Shown here piece by piece: positions 37,934-46,117 of a DNA stretch of 64,000 bases. How positions within the stretch are numbered: position 1 is the stretch's first letter; each line of letters starts with the position of its first letter. This DNA comes from an uncultured Crocinitomix sp. (lineage in GTDB: Bacteria > Bacteroidota > Bacteroidia > Flavobacteriales_D > Crocinitomicaceae). The translations under genes and the position numbers were made by a program. The notes below the pieces were generated by a model, which made no database searches, was not told where the DNA came from, and saw nothing but the letters and a program-made list of their open reading frames with translations. The DNA lies in NCBI GenBank assembly GCA_905478225.1, contig CAJQHR010000004.1, positions 91,369-155,368 of the forward strand, read 5' to 3'.

Positions 37934-39828
37934 TAATTAAATCGTTTAGTTATTTCGTCCAAAGTGAACGTTTCTATTGTTTTTCTGCCATGTGGCGACA
38001 ATTGCGGTGAAGACGAAGCAAATAAAGCATCTGTGATGTATTGCATTTCCTCACTCGTTAATTTGTTACCCCCTTTAGTTGCCAAAGCACTTGCCATTGA
38101 TAAAGCTACTGACGCTTTTAAATCCAAATCGTTATTCTGTTGATTGACTTTAAAGCCTTCAAAAATATCGATTAATGCCCGTTGCGGATTCTTATCCTCT
38201 AGACTTGTTGGCACCGCCGAAATTACTATTTTACTTTTATCAACAACAGTTTCAAAGCCCATTTCGTTCAAAGCAGGACTTAATTCTTTCCAGATAAAGG
38301 CATCTGTTTTATCAATTTCAATCTCCTCTGCAAATAATAACTGTTGCGATTCGATTTTAACCTCATCAGCGTTGAGCAAAAATTGTTCATATAAAATGCG
38401 ACAATGCGCTCGGTATTGATCGATCAATAAAAAGCCATTTTTAATTGAAATTAAAATGTATTTTTCATTAATCTGAGTTGGCTTTTTACGTTGAACGGCC
38501 ATCTCATTATTCATAGAAGATTCTACGGTTTGAAACTCAACCTCATCCGAATCATTCGTCACCTTTTCAAAGTCAGACATACTTACCGCCACCTCTTCGG
38601 TTTTTGCATCCTCATAAAAATTCTCCCATACAGAAGGATCAATAGTTTTACTTTCACCAAAACCAACAGTTGACATTTTACGCCTTCCTCCACCACTTGA
38701 CTTAGTGCTCTGAGCAGTCGTTTTAAACGGATTGAAATTTGGATCGATTTGAATTTCAGGCATTTTCACCTGTTCATCTGTTTTTAAGGCTGGAATATTA
38801 AAACTCCTTTCCTGCTCAAAATCCAAGGTTGGTGAAATATTATATTGTCCCAATGCCAATTTTACGGCACTCCGAATAATCGAATAAATGGCCTGATTTT
38901 CCGAAAACTTAATCTCTGTTTTAGTCGGGTGAACATTCACATCAATCGACTTTGTAGGAACATCAAAATATAAAAAATAAGGCGGATATTTGCCCGAAGG
39001 AATCAACCCTTCGTATGCCTGAGCCACGGCATGGTTAAAATAACGGTCTTTAAAATAGCGATTATTTACAAAAAAGTAAGACTGATCGCGCGACGTTTTT
39101 GCGAACTCCGGTTTTAACACAAATCCAGACACTTTAATAATATCCGTTTCCTCGTTGACTGGAACGAGGCGTTGGTTAAACTTGTTTCCATACACTCGCA
39201 CAATGCGTTGTCTCAATCCTTCACTCGGTAAATTATAAATTTCATCATCATTGTGATGAAAGGTCATATTGATATTCGCATGCACCAAGGCTATGCGCAA
39301 AAACTCTTCTAAAATTTTGCGATACTCCGTGGTGTTTTTTCCTAAGAAATTTCTTCTTGCTGGGACATTATAAAACAAGTTCTTAACTGCAATACTTGTT
39401 CCGTTAGCTATCATCACTGGTTCTTGACTGCAGATCTTTGAACCTTCGTTCACAATTTCTGTTCCTAACTCGGTATCATGCAATTTCGTACGCAAGCACA
39501 CATGTGAGATGGCAGCTATAGATGCTAAAGCCTCCCCCCTAAAACCTTTGGTATGCAATAAAAAAAGATCATCTGCATTTGCAATTTTGCTCGTCGCATG
39601 TCTTTCAAAAGCCATGCGCGCATCAATCGCACTCATCCCCGAACCATTATCAATCACCTGAACCAACGTTCGTCCACCATCCTTTGCAATTAAGTTAATG
39701 CTCGAAGCTCCCGCATCAATTGCATTTTCAATCAACTCTTTAACAACAGACGCTGGTCGCTGGACAACTTCACCCGCAGCAATTTGATTTGCAATATGAT
39801 CTGGTAATAACTTTATTAAATCCGACAT
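37933..39828 (-). CDS. mutL: DNA mismatch repair protein MutL
   Basis: 631 aa. The GHKL ATPase N-terminus is complete: VVKELIENAIDAGA, VQVIDNGSGM and HTKGFRGEALASIAAI. The transducer domain follows, then an acidic low-complexity linker (about 360-435) and a C-terminal dimerisation domain. In the latter the endonuclease motif, DQHAxxE in nicking MutLs, reads DQYRAHCR, so the metal-binding His and Glu are missing and intrinsic nicking is unlikely. It couples MutS recognition to downstream repair steps. It is coupled to two rhomboid genes and preceded by a small membrane-protein gene. Confidence 0.95.
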   Translation of the reverse strand: MSDLIKLLPDHIANQIAAGEVVQRPASVVKELIENAIDAGASSINLIAKDGGRTLVQVIDNGSGMSAIDARMAFERHATSKIANADDLFLLHTKGFRGEALASIAAISHVCLRTKLHDTELGTEIVNEGSKICSQEPVMIANGTSIAVKNLFYNVPARRNFLGKNTTEYRKILEEFLRIALVHANINMTFHHNDDEIYNLPSEGLRQRIVRVYGNKFNQRLVPVNEETDIIKVSGFVLKPEFAKTSRDQSYFFVNNRYFKDRYFNHAVAQAYEGLIPSGKYPPYFLYFDVPTKSIDVNVHPTKTEIKFSENQAIYSIIRSAVKLALGQYNISPTLDFEQERSFNIPALKTDEQVKMPEIQIDPNFNPFKTTAQSTKSSGGGRRKMSTVGFGESKTIDPSVWENFYEDAKTEEVAVSMSDFEKVTNDSDEVEFQTVESSMNNEMAVQRKKPTQINEKYILISIKNGFLLIDQYRAHCRILYEQFLLNADEVKIESQQLLFAEEIEIDKTDAFIWKELSPALNEMGFETVVDKSKIVISAVPTSLEDKNPQRALIDIFEGFKVNQQNNDLDLKASVALSMASALATKGGNKLTSEEMQYITDALFASSSPQLSPHGRKTIETFTLDEITKRFN

Positions 39829-39833
39829 ACAGC

Positions 39834-40178
39834 CTATTTCAATTTATCCATGTTTTCATCAAGGAAATATCCAAGTCCGTCTAATGCCACAAAAATGTAA
39901 TAGAAAGCAACAATGATAATTCCTAAAATAATAATTAAGCGCATGTTGGATTGACGTCTTTGTGCTTTAAAATCAGAACCGCACCATTTCTCTTCCATCT
40001 GTGACTTGAACTTTATTTCACGCGCAAAATTTCCTTCATCATCTATCGAATTCTCCTTTTTTGCTCGATCAACCTTCGCTTGCAATTCCTCTTTTTCAGC
40101 GTTATAATAACGTGGAACATAATCGAATCTTCTATGCCGATTCGGCAACTTAAACAATCCAAATTTATTCCAATTCAT
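39834..40178 (-). CDS. Small single-helix membrane protein upstream of mutL
   Basis: 114 aa. The N-terminus is basic and aromatic (RHRRFDYVPRYYNAEKEEL) and helical to about 75. One membrane helix follows (MRLIIILGIIIVAFYYIFVAL). It resembles the short protein found before mutL in many flavobacteria, sometimes labelled riboflavin synthase subunit beta in databases without obvious basis. Its function is unknown. It is five bases upstream of mutL and led by a transcript leader that contains a strong hairpin (40196-40224). Confidence 0.7.
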   Translation of the reverse strand: MNWNKFGLFKLPNRHRRFDYVPRYYNAEKEELQAKVDRAKKENSIDDEGNFAREIKFKSQMEEKWCGSDFKAQRRQSNMRLIIILGIIIVAFYYIFVALDGLGYFLDENMDKLK

Positions 40179-40195
40179 AGGCGTTATTTTAAATT

Positions 40196-40224
40196 TTATA
40201 CGCTTGGCTCATCCAAGCGTATAA
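40196..40224 (-). promoter_or_regulatory. 12-bp hairpin in the mutL-operon leader
   Basis: Perfect 12-base arms TTATACGCTTGG and CCAAGCGTATAA around a 5-base loop. It lies between the predicted promoter (40243-40250) and the start codon at 40178 on the minus strand. No U-tract follows, so it is not a standard terminator; an operator or mRNA-stabilising element is possible. Confidence 0.55.
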
Positions 40225-40242
40225 TAAATGACACTTGCAATA

Positions 40243-40276
40243 CAAATATAATGAGATTAACTTCAATCTAATGCAA
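40243..40276 (-). promoter_or_regulatory. Promoter of the mutL-rhomboid operon
   Basis: On the minus strand TATATTTG (40250-40243) is a full -7 match, with TTG at 40276-40274 after a 23-base spacer. The TTG lies in the left arm of the inverted repeat 40272-40296. Confidence 0.5.
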
Positions 40277-40296
40277 TAATCTTGGTAGGTATTGCA
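40272..40296. promoter_or_regulatory. Inverted repeat sharing a half-site with 8389-8410
   Basis: TGCAATA and TATTGCA are perfect arms with an 11-base spacer. The right half, TAGGTATTGCA, is identical over 11 bases to the right half of the repeat before the metal-uptake operon. It covers the -33 region of the mutL-operon promoter and lies upstream of the GH3 gene. Confidence 0.4.
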
Positions 40297-40444
40297 AAGA
40301 ATTTTACTAGTCAAACAAGTGACATTATACGTGCAGTTGCGAATCACTTAATACACGTTTATATGTGGACAAATTTGATGCCATGGCAAGATTTATGCTA
40401 TAAGTAATTTATACATTCGTCAAATTGACAAATTAAAAGTGCAG

Positions 40445-43414
40445 ATGAAATTAAAGAATAAGGGGTTTATATTAGTGTCTACGGTACTTGCAGTGTTTCT
40501 GTCTTTTGGAAATGTGCAAGCACAAAATAATACTGCCAATATTGCAGATAATAAAGAAACACCTGCATTTTTGAATGTCAAAAGTGATTGGGCGGATTCT
40601 GTTTTTAAGAGTTTAACTCCTGAACAACGTATTGCACAATTATTTATGGTAGCAGCTTATTCGAACAAAGAAGCCGACCATGCCGCTAAAATTGACAAAT
40701 TAGTAAGTGATTATAAAATTGGAGGATTGATTTTTTTCAAAGGAAGTCCAATTCGGCAAGCAGACTTAACAAATCGTTACCAAAAAAATGCAAAAACACC
40801 TTTATTTATTGCTATAGATGGAGAGTGGGGACTTTCAATGCGTTTAGACTCTACAGTAAAATATCCACGACAAATGTTGTTAGGAGCTGTGCAAGATGAT
40901 GCACTTATTTATGAAATGGGGCAGCAAATTGGAGACCAATGTAAACGAATGGGAATCCATATCAATTTTGCACCAGTTATTGATGTGAACAACAATGCCA
41001 ATAATCCTGTCATCAACAACCGATCATTCGGAGAAAACAAAGAAAATGTGACCAAATTGGGATTGGCCTATATGAAAGGCATGCAGGAAAAAAATGTATT
41101 GGCTTGCGGAAAACACTTCCCCGGTCATGGCGATACAGATACAGATTCTCACAAAGCATTGCCAATAATACCGCACAGTTTTACACGCTTAGATAGTTTA
41201 GAGCTTTATCCGTTTAAACAATTGATCAATAAAGGACTGGCAAGTATGATGGTTGCTCATTTATACATTCCAATACTGGACAATACAGAAAACCAAGCAT
41301 CTACCCTTTCACCAAAAATCGTAAATGGTTTATTAAAAGATAGTTTAGGTTTTGAAGGATTGATTTTTACGGATGCTTTAAATATGAAAGGCGTATCTAA
41401 ATACTATGCCCCTGGAGAAGTTGACGTAAAAGCCATTTTGGCAGGAAATGATGTTTTACTTTTTCCAGAAGACGTGCCCGTTGGCATTTCAAAAATTAAA
41501 GAAGCGATTGCCAGTGGAGAAATTACTCAAGAAGAAATTGACGCACGTTGTTTAAAAATATTAAAAGCAAAAGAATGGGCAGGATTGAATAACTATGCTC
41601 CAATCGAGACTAAAAATCTCTATGACGACCTTAATTTACCCATGTATGACGTTTTGAACCGAAAAATTTCAAAATCGGCCGTAACACTCATCAAAAATGA
41701 GGCAGATGCTTTACCGTTGCAGCATTTAAATACGCAAAAAACACTTTACCTTAACGTTGGTGGAACATCAAAAAATTCGTTTAAATCCACACTTAACTTA
41801 TATGCAGCAATAGACATGTTGCAAATTCCACGTTCATTATCTGCAGAAGATGAGCAGAAACTTATGGAAGGTTGTGAGGACTACGATCGCATTATTATGG
41901 CGTTTCACAGAACCAACAACAATCCAAGAAGAAATTTTGGGGTTACAAGGCAATCCATTAAAATTCACAATGCCTTAAGTGAACGACAAACTATGGTTAC
42001 CGTTCTATTTGGGAATCCATATGTCATGGATGAATTTGGACCGATAGATTCAACAAAAGCATTTTTAGTCGCCTATCAAGACACCGATTACATGCAAGAA
42101 GCCGCCGCACAAATTATATTCGGTGGAGCATTACCAACGGGTAAATTACCTGTAACAGCCTCTGAACACTTTTTATCCGGTGAAGGATTGACCTATGCGG
42201 AACGAACGCGACTGGGACACGTTTCACCCCAAGAGATTGGCATTAAAACAAAAGATTTAGACAAAATTGATAAAATTGCCAAAGAAGGAATCAAAAAAGG
42301 CGCATTTCCAGGTTGCCAAGTTCTTGCGATAAAAGATGGAGACGTATTTTACAATAAAGCATTCGGTCATCATACCTATGACAAAAAGCAACCGGTTATT
42401 ACCAGCGATATTTATGACCTGGCATCCATTACAAAAATATCAGCAACCACCATCTCATTAATTAAACTACAAAACGAAGGATTGGTAGACGTTGACAAGA
42501 CACTTGGAGATTATTTACCCGCACTTGTGGACTCAACACCCTATAAAAGAATGGTCTTGCGACAAATGCTTGCACACCAAGCCGGATTATTTCCTTGGAT
42601 CCCTTTCTACAAAAAAACTTTAAACGAAGCAGGCGAACCTAGTGCCTCTATCTACAGTAAAACCAAAGACACCTTGCATAGCGACCAAGTAGCTGAAAAC
42701 TTATACATTAGCGAAGGATTTGACAGCCTAATGCTAAAACGCATTACAAAGAAAGCCCTTATCAAAAAGCGCTACAAATATTCCGACTTGGGATACTACT
42801 TTATGAAAGCGATCCTAGAGCAACAAAGCGGAAAAACCTTAGATGCATATGTCAACGAATCGTTCTATGCTCCTATGGGACTTCAAAACATAGGCTATCA
42901 CCCCTTAAAACGATACGATAAAACGCGTATCACCCCAACAGAAGACGATAAAATATACCGTAAACAATTGGTGTGGGGACATGTTCACGATCCTGGAGCC
43001 GCAATGCAAGGCGGAGTTGGAGGACATGCTGGAATATTCTCAAACGCATTAGACTTAGGTACCATTATGCATATGCTCATCAACGACGGAAAATATGGCG
43101 GAGAAGAAATATTAAATCCAGCTACCATTGACGACTTTACGCGGCAACAATTTGCACCATCAAACAGACGTGGCGCAGGATTTGACAAACCCGTTCGATC
43201 TTTGCAAGGCGGACCAACATGCGATAAAGTATCGCTGAGCAGTTTTGGGCATTCCGGGTTTACGGGAACCCTGACCTGGGCTGATCCTGAAAAGGGCATT
43301 GTTTATGTGTTTTTGAGCAACCGCGTTTATCCAAGTGCAGAAAATTGGTTAATTACAAGCGAAAACATTCGCACAAGAATTCAGGAAGCAATTTATTTGG
43401 CTGCAGATTTTTAA
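40445..43414 (+). CDS. GH3 beta-N-acetylhexosaminidase fused to beta-lactamase-like domain
   Basis: The track starts at a GTG (40439), but the ATG at 40445 gives the signal peptide MKLKNKGFILVSTVLAVFL...VQAQ, so I use it. About 989 residues in two enzymes. The first 560 are a NagZ-like GH3: KHFPGHGDTDTDSH near 222 (His/Asp acid-base motif) and FTDALNMKG near 307 (nucleophile Asp). From about 600 a class C/serine hydrolase domain follows: SITK (SxxK) near 660, YSDLGYY (usually YxN) and HSGFTG. The protein would cleave GlcNAc-containing muropeptides in the periplasm, with the second domain acting as an amidase, esterase or carboxypeptidase. Such fusions occur in Bacteroidota. Confidence 0.9.
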   Translation: MKLKNKGFILVSTVLAVFLSFGNVQAQNNTANIADNKETPAFLNVKSDWADSVFKSLTPEQRIAQLFMVAAYSNKEADHAAKIDKLVSDYKIGGLIFFKGSPIRQADLTNRYQKNAKTPLFIAIDGEWGLSMRLDSTVKYPRQMLLGAVQDDALIYEMGQQIGDQCKRMGIHINFAPVIDVNNNANNPVINNRSFGENKENVTKLGLAYMKGMQEKNVLACGKHFPGHGDTDTDSHKALPIIPHSFTRLDSLELYPFKQLINKGLASMMVAHLYIPILDNTENQASTLSPKIVNGLLKDSLGFEGLIFTDALNMKGVSKYYAPGEVDVKAILAGNDVLLFPEDVPVGISKIKEAIASGEITQEEIDARCLKILKAKEWAGLNNYAPIETKNLYDDLNLPMYDVLNRKISKSAVTLIKNEADALPLQHLNTQKTLYLNVGGTSKNSFKSTLNLYAAIDMLQIPRSLSAEDEQKLMEGCEDYDRIIMAFHRTNNNPRRNFGVTRQSIKIHNALSERQTMVTVLFGNPYVMDEFGPIDSTKAFLVAYQDTDYMQEAAAQIIFGGALPTGKLPVTASEHFLSGEGLTYAERTRLGHVSPQEIGIKTKDLDKIDKIAKEGIKKGAFPGCQVLAIKDGDVFYNKAFGHHTYDKKQPVITSDIYDLASITKISATTISLIKLQNEGLVDVDKTLGDYLPALVDSTPYKRMVLRQMLAHQAGLFPWIPFYKKTLNEAGEPSASIYSKTKDTLHSDQVAENLYISEGFDSLMLKRITKKALIKKRYKYSDLGYYFMKAILEQQSGKTLDAYVNESFYAPMGLQNIGYHPLKRYDKTRITPTEDDKIYRKQLVWGHVHDPGAAMQGGVGGHAGIFSNALDLGTIMHMLINDGKYGGEEILNPATIDDFTRQQFAPSNRRGAGFDKPVRSLQGGPTCDKVSLSSFGHSGFTGTLTWADPEKGIVYVFLSNRVYPSAENWLITSENIRTRIQEAIYLAADF

Positions 43415-43471
43415 TCCAATATTAAGAAGATAATAATACAGCTGAGAATTTAAAATGACAAATTGGATGCT

Positions 43472-43479
43472 TAACTTTG
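43472..43479 (+). promoter_or_regulatory. -7 element upstream of bshA
   Basis: TAACTTTG is a full TAnnTTTG match. It would leave a leader of about 100 bases before the ATG at 43585. The -33 region is poor. Confidence 0.35.
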
Positions 43480-43584
43480 CACCGACAGAATGGTTTTGAC
43501 TAAATTGTAAGCTATTGCATTTTATTTCGTCTTTTAATCCGAATAATAGTTAAACTTCTTGTCGACTTAAATTAAGGCAAATAA

Positions 43585-44730
43585 ATGAAAATAGGTATTG
43601 TACTCTACCCTACATTCGGTGGAAGCGGCATAGTCGCTACAGAATTAGGAAAAGCATTGGCTGAAAAAGGCCATGAAATCCATTTTATATCATACAATCA
43701 TCCGGTTAAATTGGATCATTTTTTGCCCAATATTCGCTACCATGAAGTACGCCCATTTCACTATCCGCTATTCGATTACCAACCCTATGAATTGGCCTTA
43801 ACAAGTAAATTGGTTGACGTAACGCGTTATGAGAATTTAGATATTTTGCACTGCCATTATGCTATTCCGCACGCGTCAGCTGCATATTTTGCCAAACAAA
43901 TATTAAAAACTCACAATATCAATATTCCGTTCATTACCACTTTGCACGGAACGGATATCACCCTCGTTGGTAAACATCCATCATTTGAACCTGTGATTAC
44001 CTTTAGCATCAATGAATCAGATGCTGTAACTGTGGTTTCAGAAAGCTTAAAAAAAAACACATTCCGTCATTTTGCAGTGACCAATGAAATAGAAGTGATT
44101 CCGAACTTTGTAGAACATACGCACTACTGTCATGATCCTAGACCAGATGATCTTGCGCGGATGCAAGCAGTTGCTCCAAATGGTGAGCGGATCATTAGTC
44201 ATGTATCCAATTTTAGAAAGGTTAAACGCATTGAGGATGTGGTTCGCGTATTTAAAAAAATACGTGAGAAAATTCCAGCTAAATTAATTTTGGCAGGAGA
44301 CGGACCTGAGCGTTTTAAAATTGAAGAACTCTGCAAAGAACTAAAGGTCTGTAAAGATGTTGAAATGATGGGTAACGTTCAAACCGCATCAGGAATTTAT
44401 TGCATTAGCGATTTATTTATCCTCCCTTCTCAAACAGAAAGTTTTGGATTAGCAGCATTAGAAGCCTTAGCATCAGGAGTTCCTGTTATTTCGAGTAATA
44501 CAGGTGGACTGCCAGAAGTAAATGAGCATGGTGTTTCTGGATTCTTAAGTAATGTTGGAGATGTTGATGATATGGCGAAAAATTCACTGAAGATTCTAGC
44601 GTCCAATGAAACCTTGGCAAAATATAAGAAACAAGCCTATGAGCATTCGTTAAAGTTTAGCTTGAAGAATGTACTTCCACAGTATGAAGCAATTTATGAG
44701 CGACTTACGACCAAGGTGGTGGTGAAATAA
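43585..44730 (+). CDS. bshA: N-acetyl-alpha-D-glucosaminyl L-malate synthase
   Basis: 381 aa GT4 enzyme. The N-terminus (MKIGIVLYPTFGGSGIVATELGKALA) and the segments ISYNHPVKLDHF, LHCHYAIPHASAAY and TLHGTDITLVGKHPSFEPV are characteristic of BshA rather than other GT4s. The C-terminal donor site ESFGLAALEALASGVPVISSNTGGLPE is intact. It joins GlcNAc from UDP-GlcNAc to L-malate, the first step of bacillithiol synthesis in the cytoplasm. bshB and bshC are not in this window. Monocistronic, with a probable promoter about 110 bases upstream. Confidence 0.93.
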   Translation: MKIGIVLYPTFGGSGIVATELGKALAEKGHEIHFISYNHPVKLDHFLPNIRYHEVRPFHYPLFDYQPYELALTSKLVDVTRYENLDILHCHYAIPHASAAYFAKQILKTHNINIPFITTLHGTDITLVGKHPSFEPVITFSINESDAVTVVSESLKKNTFRHFAVTNEIEVIPNFVEHTHYCHDPRPDDLARMQAVAPNGERIISHVSNFRKVKRIEDVVRVFKKIREKIPAKLILAGDGPERFKIEELCKELKVCKDVEMMGNVQTASGIYCISDLFILPSQTESFGLAALEALASGVPVISSNTGGLPEVNEHGVSGFLSNVGDVDDMAKNSLKILASNETLAKYKKQAYEHSLKFSLKNVLPQYEAIYERLTTKVVVK

Positions 44731-44793
44731 GTGTTTGAGCGTAGGACTAATGATGTAGGACTATTGACCTCGGACTAATCATTATTGCCTAAA

Positions 44794-45375
44794 TTACTTC
44801 TTAACCCGATCAATCATCACGTTTTGCGTAAAGAACACCAAATCATCTGACACTTGAATACTTTCATGACCAATGGTGTGATTTGACTTAAGGGACATTG
44901 TGATAAAGCCTAAACCAGCCCCACCTTTTTTCGACATGATGCCATTTGATAATGTATCCATATAAAGCCCTTTAATGGCATCCCTATCCATACCGTTGAG
45001 CTCGTCAATTCGTGAAATCAATTTCCCAACAATATCACCCTTTACAAGATTTCCTAAAGTGACTTTATAATTGTCTTCATTTTGAAGTACAATTAAAAAT
45101 GAAACTTGATTCCCATCCGAATCCTTTTCACCGTGAATTCGAATATTTTGAAGGCCCTCGACCAAGATTGAAAACATACGTTTGACCGCGCCCTTCTTAT
45201 CACCTGAATCCAACATCATTTCTTCGATACTAGTGGTAAGAGAATTGACTAAGTCTTGTGAAAATTCACCGAAATGAGACACTATAATTCTACCATCCGC
45301 TTCGATGTTATATTCGCCAAAGATCTTCTGAAATTGGGCATTACATTTGTCAACTAAAGTATCTCGTTGAAGCAT
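44794..45375 (-). CDS. SiaB-like protein kinase (DUF6272 type)
   Basis: 193 aa, cytoplasmic, GHKL/HATPase-like. The N-box-like segment is LVEGLQNIRIHGEK and the G-box GGAGLGFITM near 155-165. The protein resembles the SiaB kinase of SiaABC partner-switching systems, where SiaB phosphorylates a small SiaC protein (DUF1987) and a membrane SpoIIE phosphatase (SiaA) reverses this. No SiaC gene lies in the window. Two membrane SpoIIE-domain genes do (48.9-52.2 and 54.9-57.2 kb), but both are interrupted. So this kinase may act with partners elsewhere. Confidence 0.8.
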   Translation of the reverse strand: MLQRDTLVDKCNAQFQKIFGEYNIEADGRIIVSHFGEFSQDLVNSLTTSIEEMMLDSGDKKGAVKRMFSILVEGLQNIRIHGEKDSDGNQVSFLIVLQNEDNYKVTLGNLVKGDIVGKLISRIDELNGMDRDAIKGLYMDTLSNGIMSKKGGAGLGFITMSLKSNHTIGHESIQVSDDLVFFTQNVMIDRVKK

Positions 45376-45476
45376 ATACGGTTATCCGATCATACCAATT
45401 ATTAACTCGAAAGATAAAAAAATAATGAATAACACCCACTTTTTAGAAGCAAAAAAATAGATTTACCATTGATGTG

Positions 45477-46022
45477 TTACCTAAAAGTTTTCTTAGGCGC
45501 TATCTCTCTCAAATGTTCAACAATATCAGCCACCGCTGGGCAAACCAAACTGTTTTTTTGCGTCAAGTCTAATATTTGATACATGTTTTTGCGGTTAGTG
45601 TGCGGATATTCGCTACAAGCTTGCGGCCGCACATCATACACAAAACATTTTTTATCATCCATTAAAAAGGGACATGGAGTAGACTTTAAAACACGATCAC
45701 CATCCAAGTCAGTTCGCAAATACTCGGCAATAAATTGAACCGGTTTTACGCGAAATAGTTTGGATAAACGCTTAGTATCTTGATCAGTAAAAATAGGACT
45801 CGTCGTGCTACAACAATTCCCACAATCCAGGCAATCAATTCGATCAAAAACCGCATCATGTTCCTGGTGAAAACTTTGGTCAATATTTTGCTTCGATTGT
45901 TTTTTCAAGCGCTTTAGGAAGGCTGCATTTTCCTTCTCATTGTGCTTACTTTTCTCCAGAATTTGTATTAGTTTTTCTTCCACAAGGACAAAGGTGGTAA
46001 AAATCGGTTGATAAATCTCCAT
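45477..46022 (-). CDS. YkgJ-type cysteine-cluster protein
   Basis: 181 aa. The family signature is clear: CLDCGNCCSTTSP near 75 and CPFLMDDKKCFVYDVRPQACSEYPH near 125-150, six or more cysteines expected to bind zinc or an iron-sulfur cluster. The molecular role of the family is unknown; some members are annotated as Fe-S oxidoreductases. Cytoplasmic. Its start is divergent from the flavoprotein gene. No operon partner. Confidence 0.85.
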   Translation of the reverse strand: MEIYQPIFTTFVLVEEKLIQILEKSKHNEKENAAFLKRLKKQSKQNIDQSFHQEHDAVFDRIDCLDCGNCCSTTSPIFTDQDTKRLSKLFRVKPVQFIAEYLRTDLDGDRVLKSTPCPFLMDDKKCFVYDVRPQACSEYPHTNRKNMYQILDLTQKNSLVCPAVADIVEHLREIAPKKTFR

Positions 46023-46117
46023 TAATAGGCAGAAGCAAGAATTATAATTATTATATTTCCTTATTAAACTAGTGTCTAGTTAGAAAATGAGACCAGACAT
46101 TAAACAGAAATGAATCC

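Noticed and set aside
40200-40220. Terminator call for the 12-bp hairpin
   Set aside because: No U-tract follows on either strand, and it lies in a leader rather than after a gene.
43585-43600. ATAGGTATTG match to the shared operator half-site inside bshA
   Set aside because: It is part of the coding sequence at codons 2-5 and has no inverted partner.
44731-44793. Repeated GTAGGACTA/CGGACTA units after bshA
   Set aside because: Only two or three short, imperfect copies; too little to call a repeat element.
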